Source: Nitrosomonas eutropha
Lineage (GTDB): Bacteria; Pseudomonadota; Gammaproteobacteria; Burkholderiales; Nitrosomonadaceae
Assembly: GCA_014584635.1 (NCBI GenBank)
Contig: JACTML010000037.1
Coordinates: 1-16,154 of the forward strand
Reading direction: 5' to 3'
DNA length: 16,154 nt
Of this stretch, positions 5,554-13,069 are shown piece by piece. Each line of letters opens with the position of its first letter. The first letter of the stretch is position 1. Under the pieces are notes generated by a model, which had not been told where the DNA came from, did no database searches, and was given only the letters and a program-made list of their open reading frames with translations. The translations under genes and the position numbers were made by a program.

Positions 5554-8283
5554 TCAATCCAGCTTGCCATGACATTGCTTGTATTTCTTGCCTGATCCGC
5601 AAGGACAGGGATCATTTCGCCCCACTTTGTTATTTTTGCGTACAAATGGTTGTTGCTTAAGTTCATGGTTTTCCGAAGCTGATTGCTGCTCATCTTCTGC
5701 TTCACTATACGCGGCGTGATGATATTGCAAATTTTTGGGCGTTGAAGGCTCTGCTACTGATTCAACTTGCTGCTCACTACGAATTTGCACTGTCAAAAGA
5801 ATTTTCGTGACATCAGCTTTAATCGTATCAAGCATCCCGGCAAACAGCTCAAAGGCTTCTCTCTTGTACTCCTGCTTGGGATTTTGCTGAGCGTATCCGC
5901 GCAAATGGATTCCTTGTCTCAAATGATCCAGTGCGGCCAGATGCTCACGCCAGTGCGAATCCATACTATGCAGCATCACCATGCGTTCGTATTGATTCAT
6001 GATTGGCGCACCCACTTGTTCAACCTTATTCTGATAGCTGGTTCCCACAAATTCCACGATGCGATCATGCAGCTTTTCTTCATGCAGCTCACTGTCAGCT
6101 TCCAGCCACTCTTGTACGGGAACCTGCAAATGAAATTCGCTTGCCAGGGCTTTTTCCAATCCCGGAACATCCCATTGCTCCTCTATACTTTGCGCCGGAA
6201 TATAAAGACTGATCAGCTGATTTATCACACTTCCACGAATAGCATTAATGGTCTCTGAAATGCCCTGCTCGGCATCCAGCAACTCATTCCGCTGCTGGTA
6301 AATAACTTTACGCTGATCATTGGCCACATCGTCGTATTCCAGCAATTGCTTGCGAATATCAAAGTTTCTGGCCTCGACTTTTCTCTGAGCATTTTCTATC
6401 GCACGTGTCACCCACGGATGTTCAATTGCCTCACCTTCCGGCATTTTCAGACGTGTCATGATATTTGCTACGCGATCGGAAGAAAAAATACGCAATAACG
6501 GATCCTCCAGAGAAAGATAAAAGCGGCTGGAGCCCGGATCTCCCTGCCGACCAGAACGTCCACGCAGCTGGTTATCAATACGGCGCGATTCATGTCGTTC
6601 AGTGCCGATAATATGCAACCCTCCCAGCTCGACCACCTCATCGTGCCTGGCCTGCCAAACTTCGCGAGCTTCCTTTATCTTTTCCGCCTTAAGCGTATCA
6701 TCAAGTGCAGCGTCTGTCCGAATACGGTTAATCACCTGCTCCAGATTACCACCCAGCACGATATCCGTTCCTCGACCAGCCATATTCGTTGCTATGGTCA
6801 CCATCTTCGATTGTCCGGCTTGCGCGATAATATCGGCTTCCCGCTCATGGTGTTTGGCATTGAGCACCTGATGAGGCAGTTTCTCCTTTGCCAGCATAGT
6901 CGAAAGCAGTTCATTATTTTCAATCGAACCGGTTCCCACCAGAACCGGCTGTCCACGCTCGTAGCAATCCCTGATATCCGCAATAATCGCCTGATACTTC
7001 TCCTTGGCCGTACGAAAAACCTGATCCATGCGATCTTCACGCGCTATTGGGCGATGGGTTGGAATCACAACCGTTTCCAATCCATAGATTTGCTGAAACT
7101 CAAACGCTTCCGTATCAGCTGTACCAGTCATACCGGCAAGCTTTTCATACATTCTGAAATAATTCTGAAAAGTAATGGATGCCAGTGTCTGGTTTTCCTT
7201 TTGAATCGAAACATTTTCCTTGGCCTCGACAGCCTGATGCAACCCTTCCGACCAGCGTCTTCCAGGCATTAAACGACCGGTAAACTCATCCACGATAACC
7301 ACTTCATCATTCTGCACAACGTAGTGCTGGTCGCGGTTATACAACGCATGGGCACGCAGCCCCGCATTAAAATGATGGATCAGCATAATATTGGCCGGAT
7401 CATACAAACTGGATCCTGCTGGCAGCAAACCGGCTTCGCTCAACAGTTTTTCAGCATGTATAAATCCTTCTTCACTCAGCAATACCTGCTGCGTTTTTTC
7501 ATCCACACTATAGTCACCCGGGCTGTTTTCATCTTTTTGCCGGGTAAGACGGGGAATCAGTACATCGACACGCTTATAAATTTCGGTATCGCCCTCGGCC
7601 ATACCGGAGATAATCAGAGGCGTCCTGGCCTCATCAATAAGAATCGAGTCAACTTCGTCCACAATTGCAAAGTTCAGCATGCGCTGCACCCGCTCCGCGC
7701 TATGCCCTACCATGTTGTCACGCAGATAATCAAAACCATATTCGTTATTTGTACCGTAGGTTATATCTGCGCCATAAGCAGCTTGTTTATCCTCATGAGG
7801 CATCTGTGACAGAACCACTCCGACACTCAATCCGAGAAACTGGTAAATCTGCCCCATCCACTCTGCATCACGCTTAGCCAGGTAATCATTAACTGTAACA
7901 ACATGCACTCCTTTCCCGGATAATGCATTAAGATAGATCGGCAAAGTAGCCATCAGCGTCTTTCCTTCACCGGTACGCATCTCGGCAATTTTTCCTTCAT
8001 GCAACACCATTCCACCGATTAGCTGTACATCGAAATGACGCATGCCAAGTACGCGTTTGCTTGCTTCTCTGACCACAGCAAATGCTTCCGGTAACAGCTG
8101 ATCCAGCTTTTCGCCATTCACGATACGCTGTTTGAATTCATCCGTTTTGTTACGTAACTCTTCATCCGTCAACGGTGAAATGACGGTCTCCAGCTCATTG
8201 ATGATGCGGACGATCTTTGAATATTGTTTTACCAACCGGTCGTTACGGCTACCAAAAATACCTTTTAGTAAGTTACTCAGCAT
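5554..8283 (-). CDS. secA: Preprotein translocase ATPase SecA
   Basis: This full-length 909-residue SecA is the motor that drives unfolded preproteins through SecYEG. NBD1 holds the Walker A motif MRTGEGKT (102-109) and the DEAD-like Walker B D209-E-V-D212, with [12 protein letters not shown] after it. [14 protein letters not shown] and [10 protein letters not shown] belong to NBD2. The helical scaffold and wing domains follow ([19 protein letters not shown] region). The C-terminal linker ends in the zinc-binding, SecB-binding motif [14 protein letters not shown]. The ATG at 8283 lacks an evident Shine-Dalgarno sequence (AAACACCCC before it). It is divergent from dciA across a 430-base gap and ends 167 bases before petA. 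Confidence 0.98.
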   Translation of the reverse strand: MLSNLLKGIFGSRNDRLVKQYSKIVRIINELETVISPLTDEELRNKTDEFKQRIVNGEKLDQLLPEAFAVVREASKRVLGMRHFDVQLIGGMVLHEGKIAEMRTGEGKTLMATLPIYLNALSGKGVHVVTVNDYLAKRDAEWMGQIYQFLGLSVGVVLSQMPHEDKQAAYGADITYGTNNEYGFDYLRDNMVGHSAERVQRMLNFAIVDEVDSILIDEARTPLIISGMAEGDTEIYKRVDVLIPRLTRQKDENSPGDYSVDEKTQQVLLSEEGFIHAEKLLSEAGLLPAGSSLYDPANIMLIHHFNAGLRAHALYNRDQHYVVQNDEVVIVDEFTGRLMPGRRWSEGLHQAVEAKENVSIQKENQTLASITFQNYFRMYEKLAGMTGTADTEAFEFQQIYGLETVVIPTHRPIAREDRMDQVFRTAKEKYQAIIADIRDCYERGQPVLVGTGSIENNELLSTMLAKEKLPHQVLNAKHHEREADIIAQAGQSKMVTIATNMAGRGTDIVLGGNLEQVINRIRTDAALDDTLKAEKIKEAREVWQARHDEVVELGGLHIIGTERHESRRIDNQLRGRSGRQGDPGSSRFYLSLEDPLLRIFSSDRVANIMTRLKMPEGEAIEHPWVTRAIENAQRKVEARNFDIRKQLLEYDDVANDQRKVIYQQRNELLDAEQGISETINAIRGSVINQLISLYIPAQSIEEQWDVPGLEKALASEFHLQVPVQEWLEADSELHEEKLHDRIVEFVGTSYQNKVEQVGAPIMNQYERMVMLHSMDSHWREHLAALDHLRQGIHLRGYAQQNPKQEYKREAFELFAGMLDTIKADVTKILLTVQIRSEQQVESVAEPSTPKNLQYHHAAYSEAEDEQQSASENHELKQQPFVRKNNKVGRNDPCPCGSGKKYKQCHGKLD

Positions 8284-8567
8284 GGGGTGTTTTTATCTGT
8301 TGATGTAAAAATGCACTGCGATACGGGTTAACTGGCAAGTAGCGCCTGTATTACAGCAGGAAAATATTGAAAATTGCTTATCGGGTAACTCTTGATCGAA
8401 TTTGAGCAATACCATTGATAATACGCGCAAATGTATAACTGCAGATACGGAATGAAGACAAACAGTGCATATTATATTCAGACTTGGCACGTTAGACAGC
8501 ATGTACCGTGATTTGTACCTTTCTTTCGTTTATGTAACCATTTGGAGGTTGAACAGTCGTCATCCGA
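8284..8567 (-). other. Upstream leader region of secA
   Basis: This is the part of the secA-dciA gap nearest secA. It holds a TATAAT box and, on the minus strand, an open frame of 69 codons (8502 to 8293) ending nine bases before the secA ATG. That frame has no ribosome binding site and starts upstream of the -10 box, so I do not call it a gene. I see no M23 peptidase or secM-like gene here. No terminator-like or riboswitch-like structure is convincing by eye. Confidence 0.4.
8471..8499 (-). promoter_or_regulatory. Candidate sigma70 promoter for secA
   Basis: On the minus strand a perfect TATAAT (8471-8476) lies 17 bases downstream of CTGTCT (8494-8499), a 3-of-6 match to the -35 consensus. 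It would give a secA leader of about 180 bases. It rests mainly on the -10 match and was found by eye. Confidence 0.4.
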
Positions 8568-8684
8568 TCAATTGTATGTCAGGGTAAATTCTGTAGTAAC
8601 GTGTCGAATCATCGCGATAACAAAGGCTGACCATACTACCATAACAGAAATGATAAGCAGAAAAGACAATGATTGTTTTGACAT
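8568..8684 (-). CDS. Possible 38-residue single-span membrane peptide upstream of secA
   Basis: An ATG at 8684 opens a 38-codon frame ending in TGA (8568-8570). It has a short polar N-terminus (MSKQS), a strongly hydrophobic stretch at residues 6-26 (FLLIISVMVVWSAFVIAMI is its core), then R27-H and a short polar tail ending LTYN. GGGTGG lies 8 bases before the ATG, a reasonable ribosome binding site. The layout is that of a small inner-membrane protein or an uncleaved signal-like peptide. It is transcribed towards secA and overlaps the region where a dciA promoter would lie. No SecM-type arrest motif is visible. I do not recognise a family, and chance cannot be excluded at this length. Confidence 0.35.
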   Translation of the reverse strand: MSKQSLSFLLIISVMVVWSAFVIAMIRHVTTEFTLTYN

Positions 8685-8706
8685 TAGCCGAACCACCCGG
8701 AAATTA
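8678..8706 (+). promoter_or_regulatory. Candidate -35/-10 for dciA
   Basis: A perfect TTGACA (8678-8683) is followed 17 bases later by AAATTA (8701-8706), a poor -10; TTAAAT a little further is an alternative at a too-long spacing. Transcription from here would begin almost at the dciA ATG (8714), giving a leaderless or nearly leaderless mRNA. Confidence is low because the -10 is weak. Confidence 0.2.
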
Positions 8707-8713
8707 AATAAGT

Positions 8714-9166
8714 ATGTCCGCTCTCAATCTAAGTAGCTACCTGACAGCTCTGAGTAACATGTCTGATTACGATCAGTTGTTCATCCGAGCAAAGTATCTG
8801 GCCAGGGTACAGAAACACCTGCTGAGCAATATTCCCTTTTTATTCAGAAATCGATGCACAGTAGGAGAGCATACCGCTGATGGTCTCCTGACTATTTACG
8901 TAGATAACGGTGCTGTAGCTACCCAGCTGCGCAACTTTGCTCCTTCAATTCAGCAAAAAATGAACCAAGCAGGAATCAGGGTTGAAGCCATCAAATTTCG
9001 TATTCAGCCATTGATGCATTCCCGAAAATCTGAAGAGTCGCGTGAAGTGACACGTTTACTCAGCCAGACTGCAACTGACCATCTGCGTAAGTTGTCCGAT
9101 TCACTTCCTGCCGGATCTCCACTCCAGTCTGCTCTTAAAGTCCTGCTGGCAAACAATAACAGCTAA
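8714..9166 (+). CDS. dciA: DciA (DUF721) family protein, DnaB helicase loader
   Basis: This 150-residue basic protein has the DUF721 pattern: a short N-terminal extension, LLSNIPFLFRNRCTVGEHTADGLLTIYVDNGAVATQLRNFAP over about residues 36-77 (the KH-like core), then VEAIKFRIQP at 91-100 and a low-complexity polar C-terminus. DciA is the ancestral bacterial helicase loader, replaced by phage-derived DnaC in E. coli. DUF721 genes next to secA are common in proteobacteria, and this divergent placement supports the call. The ribosome binding site before the ATG at 8714 is weak (CCGGAAATTAAATAAGT). It ends 11 bases before the convergent lipoprotein gene. Confidence 0.82.
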   Translation: MSALNLSSYLTALSNMSDYDQLFIRAKYLARVQKHLLSNIPFLFRNRCTVGEHTADGLLTIYVDNGAVATQLRNFAPSIQQKMNQAGIRVEAIKFRIQPLMHSRKSEESREVTRLLSQTATDHLRKLSDSLPAGSPLQSALKVLLANNNS

Positions 9167-9177
9167 CAGAGATCTCC

Positions 9178-9828
9178 CTAATTTCTCTCCATATTACTGA
9201 TAAATGTATTCGCTTCATTTATGGATTTTTCCATCGCTGCCACCAGAGTGGAAACATTCGATTGCAATGTCTGTAACTCACCCTTCAATGAAGCAATCGC
9301 CCGGGCATTCAAATTATGTTTAAGGTACATAACCTGATCATTAAAAACCGTCAGCACAGGCTGTATTCTGGATTCCGCGCCTTTCATGACAGAAATAAGC
9401 TGTCTGTAATATGATTTTGTCGTATTGAGCTTCTCCTGGCTGCTCTGTTTTAAGGTCGGGTTCGAATACTGGGTAATTTCCTGCTCCCACTCCTTAAATA
9501 ACGCAGCTGAAACACTCTCGATATCTTCTATTCGACTTCTGACTTCTTTCGCCTTGTCTGCACTCGCTTCGTATTCCCGATTCAATCTTTTATAGATTGA
9601 TTCAAGATCTCCTCCTTTAAAGTTTGTAGCAGCAGAAAACTGTTCCAAAGCTGATTTGAATTGTTCTCTGGTTTCTTCTTGTGTATCTCTTGCTTTTTCC
9701 ACCCGGGAAACCAGCACATCCCGTTTCGGAATACCAATTTTCTCCAGCGCGTTGTAATACACGCTGGAACAGGCCACCATAAAAACCGCAGTCACTGTGA
9801 TCAAAATCTGATTTGAATATCTCATCAA
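9178..9828 (-). CDS. DUF2959 family lipoprotein
   Basis: This 216-residue protein has a lipoprotein signal peptide (hydrophobic 7-18, lipobox MVA-C20). Mature residues after C20 are S and S, which suggests outer-membrane sorting by the Lol rules. YNALEKIGIPKRDVLVSRVEKARDTQEE follows and then a long, highly charged helical region predicted to be coiled coil (about 35-210), the hallmark of DUF2959. No enzymatic motif is visible, and the family function is unknown to me. GGAGAGG lies a few bases before the ATG, and ATG 9825 is an alternative. It follows the Tam41-like gene by 49 bases on the same strand with no terminator seen, so it may be the last gene of the lipid cluster. Confidence 0.8.
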   Translation of the reverse strand: MMRYSNQILITVTAVFMVACSSVYYNALEKIGIPKRDVLVSRVEKARDTQEETREQFKSALEQFSAATNFKGGDLESIYKRLNREYEASADKAKEVRSRIEDIESVSAALFKEWEQEITQYSNPTLKQSSQEKLNTTKSYYRQLISVMKGAESRIQPVLTVFNDQVMYLKHNLNARAIASLKGELQTLQSNVSTLVAAMEKSINEANTFISNMERN

Positions 9829-9877
9829 GCCTCTCCGATAAATCCCTTAATCCTCAACAATGTGGCAAATATCCGCC

Positions 9878-10846
9878 TCAGCGTAATACACCACGCCGCA
9901 ACAATTGCCACATAATCTTATATCCCCACAATATCGGATGACGTCTCAGCATTGGCGTAATCTCCACCTTGATGCCCGTATGACGTTCAATTTTCCATGC
10001 AGCATAATCCAGGCAATCCCGAAAGGTTATTGTCGCCTTGCTCAATCGCAGTATTGATAAAACACGTCCCTGCCAGCGTCGCAACCGCCATTGAATACGT
10101 GTATTCAACTTCTTCAAAGGAGTCACCGGACCAATATGATACCGGCCATCCGCTTGCAAATTTAACAGCGGGCTCAAGGCAGGCACAGCAGCCGCAGTCA
10201 ACAGATTGTAAAATTCAGGATCACGCTGTAGCAGATGTTGCGCTCGTTCCTTGCGTTCGGCGCGTAACTCAGCTGCATAAGTCAACACCAGCCCGGAAGA
10301 CCAGATTATTTCCAGATCGCTGGAACCTGATTCAAGCACAGGTAATGTTGAACTGAGAAATTTGAGTACAGCACGCGCTTGCGCATAATGGACACGTTTC
10401 TGAATCTGTTCATCGCGTGCATAAAGCAATCTGATCGGCTGCGAAAAACGCGCCCAGATATAAGGATGAAACCAGCATCGGGCGCCGCGCTCAAAATCCA
10501 TTGTGGAAATGACTGCATACTTGGCACGCATCACGCCAGTCGCAGTGGAAATTTCCAGATAAAAAACATTCGGCGGCAACCAGTTATTCAGGCTGGCCAG
10601 CAGACGATCGGCATAAGCAAGACGATAATCGCTGACCAGTACGTAAAAATCGGTGATACCTTCGGTCAGATCGGTCGTATGCAGACATGATCCGTATAAA
10701 ACGACTGCATCCAGAGCATCTCCGAATCGTTGCTGCAGCGCAGCGGTAAAGCTCTGAAATAATGGATGTGCAGCGCGCGCATCCTGGAGTGCAATTTCCT
10801 GTATCAGAAGATCGGGAACGCTTTGTGAATTAGTGGAACTGCTCAT
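9878..10846 (-). CDS. Tam41/Mmp37-like nucleotidyltransferase, predicted phosphatidate cytidylyltransferase
   Basis: This 322-residue soluble protein resembles mitochondrial-type CDP-diacylglycerol synthases (Tam41), which make CDP-DAG from CTP and phosphatidate. Visible elements in order are the nucleotidyltransferase P-loop VVLYGS (48-53) and the acidic strand TDFYVLVSD (65-73, D66 and D73). PNVFYLEI follows where Tam41 has its NxxHYS segment. Next comes KYAVISTMDFERG (109-121), resembling the Tam41 KYGVIS block, then W125 and WARFSQPIRLL (131-141), resembling its GRLxKPVxIL stretch. These comparisons are from memory, not from a search. The C-terminus is basic (GYKIMWQLLRRGVLR), fitting peripheral membrane contact. 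It starts 13 bases after the lipid kinase gene. A generic nucleotidyltransferase with another substrate remains possible. Confidence 0.6.
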   Translation of the reverse strand: MSSSTNSQSVPDLLIQEIALQDARAAHPLFQSFTAALQQRFGDALDAVVLYGSCLHTTDLTEGITDFYVLVSDYRLAYADRLLASLNNWLPPNVFYLEISTATGVMRAKYAVISTMDFERGARCWFHPYIWARFSQPIRLLYARDEQIQKRVHYAQARAVLKFLSSTLPVLESGSSDLEIIWSSGLVLTYAAELRAERKERAQHLLQRDPEFYNLLTAAAVPALSPLLNLQADGRYHIGPVTPLKKLNTRIQWRLRRWQGRVLSILRLSKATITFRDCLDYAAWKIERHTGIKVEITPMLRRHPILWGYKIMWQLLRRGVLR

Positions 10847-10859
10847 GTGAACTTATCTT

Positions 10860-11828
10860 TTACAAAACACGAAACTGAATCGGCCCGTCTGCTGTGATTT
10901 TTACCGGCCCACACTGACTGGAAGCATAATAGAGTTCGCCATCCACGATGTACTCATCATCCAGCCACAGCTCAATTGAAGTTGCGTTATAGCTGATATA
11001 GCCTTCTTCCTTTTGCAAGTGATGGCCCCGTCCTGCGATCAGCGGCCAGATATTACGCCAGAAGCGCTTACTATGCTGCTCAACAAAAGTTACGTGTAGC
11101 GGTGCGGACTCCTGTCCCCAGTAAGGACGTATGCCAAGCAACAGTTTTTCCAGTGCACTGATCAGCGCGAACAGATACACCTCTTCTTTCTCTCCGTTCG
11201 CACCATCACGCCGGGTAATGCGTACTGGTGCCCATTCAGCCTGTGGACGGCCCAGAAAGGTACCCGCCAGTGAACGCAGTACAATCAATAGCGTAAAAAT
11301 ACTGCCGGTAATGCCTATTTGCTTGATCTGACTGCGCGAAAATTTCACGCCGCGCGCAATCAGGCCAAGACCCAACATCATCCCGTACACACTTTTCCTA
11401 CCGGCCTGCTCAATACGCAATACAGGCCGACTGATTCGCTTTACCTCACCAGGTTGCTGCAAATATTGCCTGATTCTGGTCAGAATCTGCTCAGCTCGCT
11501 CGTTTGTACCCACATCCAGTGCAGTCATATTGGTTGTTCCTGCAGGCACGATGGTAATTTCCGGCCATTTATCCGGCGATAAATGTTCAAACAGGCAACT
11601 GATTACGCCTTGCAGTGTGCCATCCCCCCCTACGATAATCAGCCATTCAATTTTTTCATTTACCACTGCAATCACAGCCTGCTCAAACTCAGCCGGATTG
11701 ATTGCCTGAATTTGCCTGATCTCCGGCAATGCTGCCAGAAGGCTTTGCATGTGCGCAGTATGTTTACGAAACCAGCCTCCCAGCGGGTTATAGATCAGCC
11801 CTATCCTGGCTGGTACAAAATCCGTCAT
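10860..11828 (-). CDS. Diacylglycerol kinase-like lipid kinase (DAGK catalytic domain)
   Basis: This 322-residue soluble lipid kinase belongs to the YegS/DgkB/sphingosine-kinase superfamily. ARIGLIYNPLGG (7-18) is the first strand and loop. G67-G-D-G-T71 is the nucleotide-binding signature, and PAGTTN (95-100) is the second glycine-rich loop. The usual Asp after that Asn is replaced by Met. The C-terminal beta domain carries LWLDDEYIVDGELY with the conserved DGE. It would phosphorylate diacylglycerol or a related lipid alcohol. The frame is open back to 12002, but that part lies inside the preceding gene. ATG 11828, seven bases after that gene's stop, puts the domain at the N-terminus. ATG 11861 is an alternative, and neither has a clear ribosome binding site. 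Confidence 0.8.
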   Translation of the reverse strand: MTDFVPARIGLIYNPLGGWFRKHTAHMQSLLAALPEIRQIQAINPAEFEQAVIAVVNEKIEWLIIVGGDGTLQGVISCLFEHLSPDKWPEITIVPAGTTNMTALDVGTNERAEQILTRIRQYLQQPGEVKRISRPVLRIEQAGRKSVYGMMLGLGLIARGVKFSRSQIKQIGITGSIFTLLIVLRSLAGTFLGRPQAEWAPVRITRRDGANGEKEEVYLFALISALEKLLLGIRPYWGQESAPLHVTFVEQHSKRFWRNIWPLIAGRGHHLQKEEGYISYNATSIELWLDDEYIVDGELYYASSQCGPVKITADGPIQFRVL

Positions 11829-11835
11829 CAGACTA

Positions 11836-13062
11836 TTAGCTGTTTGATGCTGATTCAGCATACTGCCAAACACGGGGCTGCCGGGTAAACACCCTGACTG
11901 CAAACTGTTGTCTGTCACGAACCGGATCAATACCTTCCATCCATGAGTGCAATACACCGTCTCGAGATCGACTCCGCCACGCAATAAACAGCCGGCAAAC
12001 AAGAAACAAGGTGGAGAGCAAATGCCAGATTACCACCAGGATGAACCCAATATCCGGTCTGCCAGCCATCCAGCCGCCTGTTAACAGGATTAGATTGGGA
12101 TTGCGTCGTGCAGTTATCAGACGGTGGAATGAATCAACCTTACGCCAGATAAAAATATCAAAAGAAGCCAATCCGAACTGGAAAGCGCCTTCACAAAGAC
12201 GTCCGCCGATATAGCCAATAAACATCAGCCAGACCAGCAATTCAAGATCAGTCAGTGGCACCGTGGTAGTTGCAAGACCAACTCCCCAGGCCAGATACCA
12301 CAAAGGCGGATGAATGATATCCAAACCATGATCCAGCACATCGCCCATTTTGCTTGACGTCAGCGTGACACGTGCCAGCTTGCCATCGACCGTATCCAGA
12401 AAAGTCATCAGCCACGCCATGATCAGACCGATGCCAAATGTGCCATACCAGAAAGCCACACCTGCCAGCACAGCCAGAACCAAACTGAGCAACGTTACGT
12501 GATTGGGCTTAAAACCCAGCTGCACACACAAGCGCGTAGCCAGAAATGCTGGCCAGGGCCACAGCCATTTTGTTACCAGATCTGTTACGCCTTTGTAGGA
12601 AGCTGCAAAGAGCTCAGTTTCAAGTGCAGTCTGATTACAACGCAAAACAGGCAGTACGTAAGGCGGATCTTTCTTTTTCAGGTTTTGCTGTACCCGTATT
12701 GAAAGATCTTTCAGAACATAAAGCGGCAGATCATCAGGCACTGCCTGTTTTTCGCCCAATACTTCACGCATCGTACCGGCTCCCTTGCCGCTGGTTCGGA
12801 TAGCAACAGGCACTTCACCTGCAGATGTGACAAGCACCATCTGTTTGTCCAGCGCTATCAGGGCTTCGATGACTCTGGCATCAAACAGATAATCAGCCCG
12901 CAGTAACAACACAGAGTCTGTTTCAGCCAGCTGCGATAAATTTTCCACGATAGTAACTGTTTTGATTGCACGCAACATTCGTTCAAGACGCGTCCGCCCA
13001 CTCATTCCCCACAAATTAACCTTACTGTTACCAACAATGTGAACGTAGAAAGTTGTCGTCAT
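11836..13062 (-). CDS. Two-domain CDP-alcohol phosphatidyltransferase with nucleotidyltransferase-like N-terminus
   Basis: This 408-residue protein has a complete CDP-alcohol phosphotransferase signature: D223-x2-D226-G227-x2-A230-R231-x8-G240-x3-D244-x3-D248. It lies at the end of a hydrophobic helix, with further membrane segments at about 190-222, 249-290 and 335-370. The enzyme would move a phospho-alcohol between a CDP-activated donor and an acceptor, forming a phosphodiester lipid. GVTDLVTKWLWPWPAF and FKPNHVTLLSL (about 158-195) resemble the linker of bifunctional inositol-phosphate cytidylyltransferase/DIPP synthases. Residues 1-150 look like a reduced nucleotidyltransferase domain (LWGMSGRTRLERML; LLLRADYLFDARVIEAL) without the LAAGxGxR loop. 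The start ATG at 13062 follows GAGAG and lies seven bases after lptG. Confidence 0.78.
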   Translation of the reverse strand: MTTTFYVHIVGNSKVNLWGMSGRTRLERMLRAIKTVTIVENLSQLAETDSVLLLRADYLFDARVIEALIALDKQMVLVTSAGEVPVAIRTSGKGAGTMREVLGEKQAVPDDLPLYVLKDLSIRVQQNLKKKDPPYVLPVLRCNQTALETELFAASYKGVTDLVTKWLWPWPAFLATRLCVQLGFKPNHVTLLSLVLAVLAGVAFWYGTFGIGLIMAWLMTFLDTVDGKLARVTLTSSKMGDVLDHGLDIIHPPLWYLAWGVGLATTTVPLTDLELLVWLMFIGYIGGRLCEGAFQFGLASFDIFIWRKVDSFHRLITARRNPNLILLTGGWMAGRPDIGFILVVIWHLLSTLFLVCRLFIAWRSRSRDGVLHSWMEGIDPVRDRQQFAVRVFTRQPRVWQYAESASNS

Positions 13063-13069
13063 ATTTCTC

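Noticed and set aside
5767..7809. Long plus-strand frames (about 160-226 codons) opposite secA
   Set aside because: They lie wholly antisense to a conserved, full-length secA, have no family resemblance and arise from its codon pattern.
8293..8502. 69-codon minus-strand frame ending nine bases before secA, considered as a SecM-like peptide
   Set aside because: It has no ribosome binding site, starts upstream of the best secA -10 box, has odd Cys/His content in its hydrophobic part and no known arrest motif. I keep it only as a remark on the leader.
8542..8736. 64-codon plus-strand frame upstream of dciA with a GGAGG at its start
   Set aside because: The GGAGG overlaps the supposed start codon rather than preceding it. 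The protein looks non-natural, and it runs into dciA in another frame.
11862..12002. 47-codon N-terminal extension of the lipid kinase frame
   Set aside because: It lies inside the phosphatidyltransferase gene, shows no kinase-family resemblance and would need a 167-base overlap.
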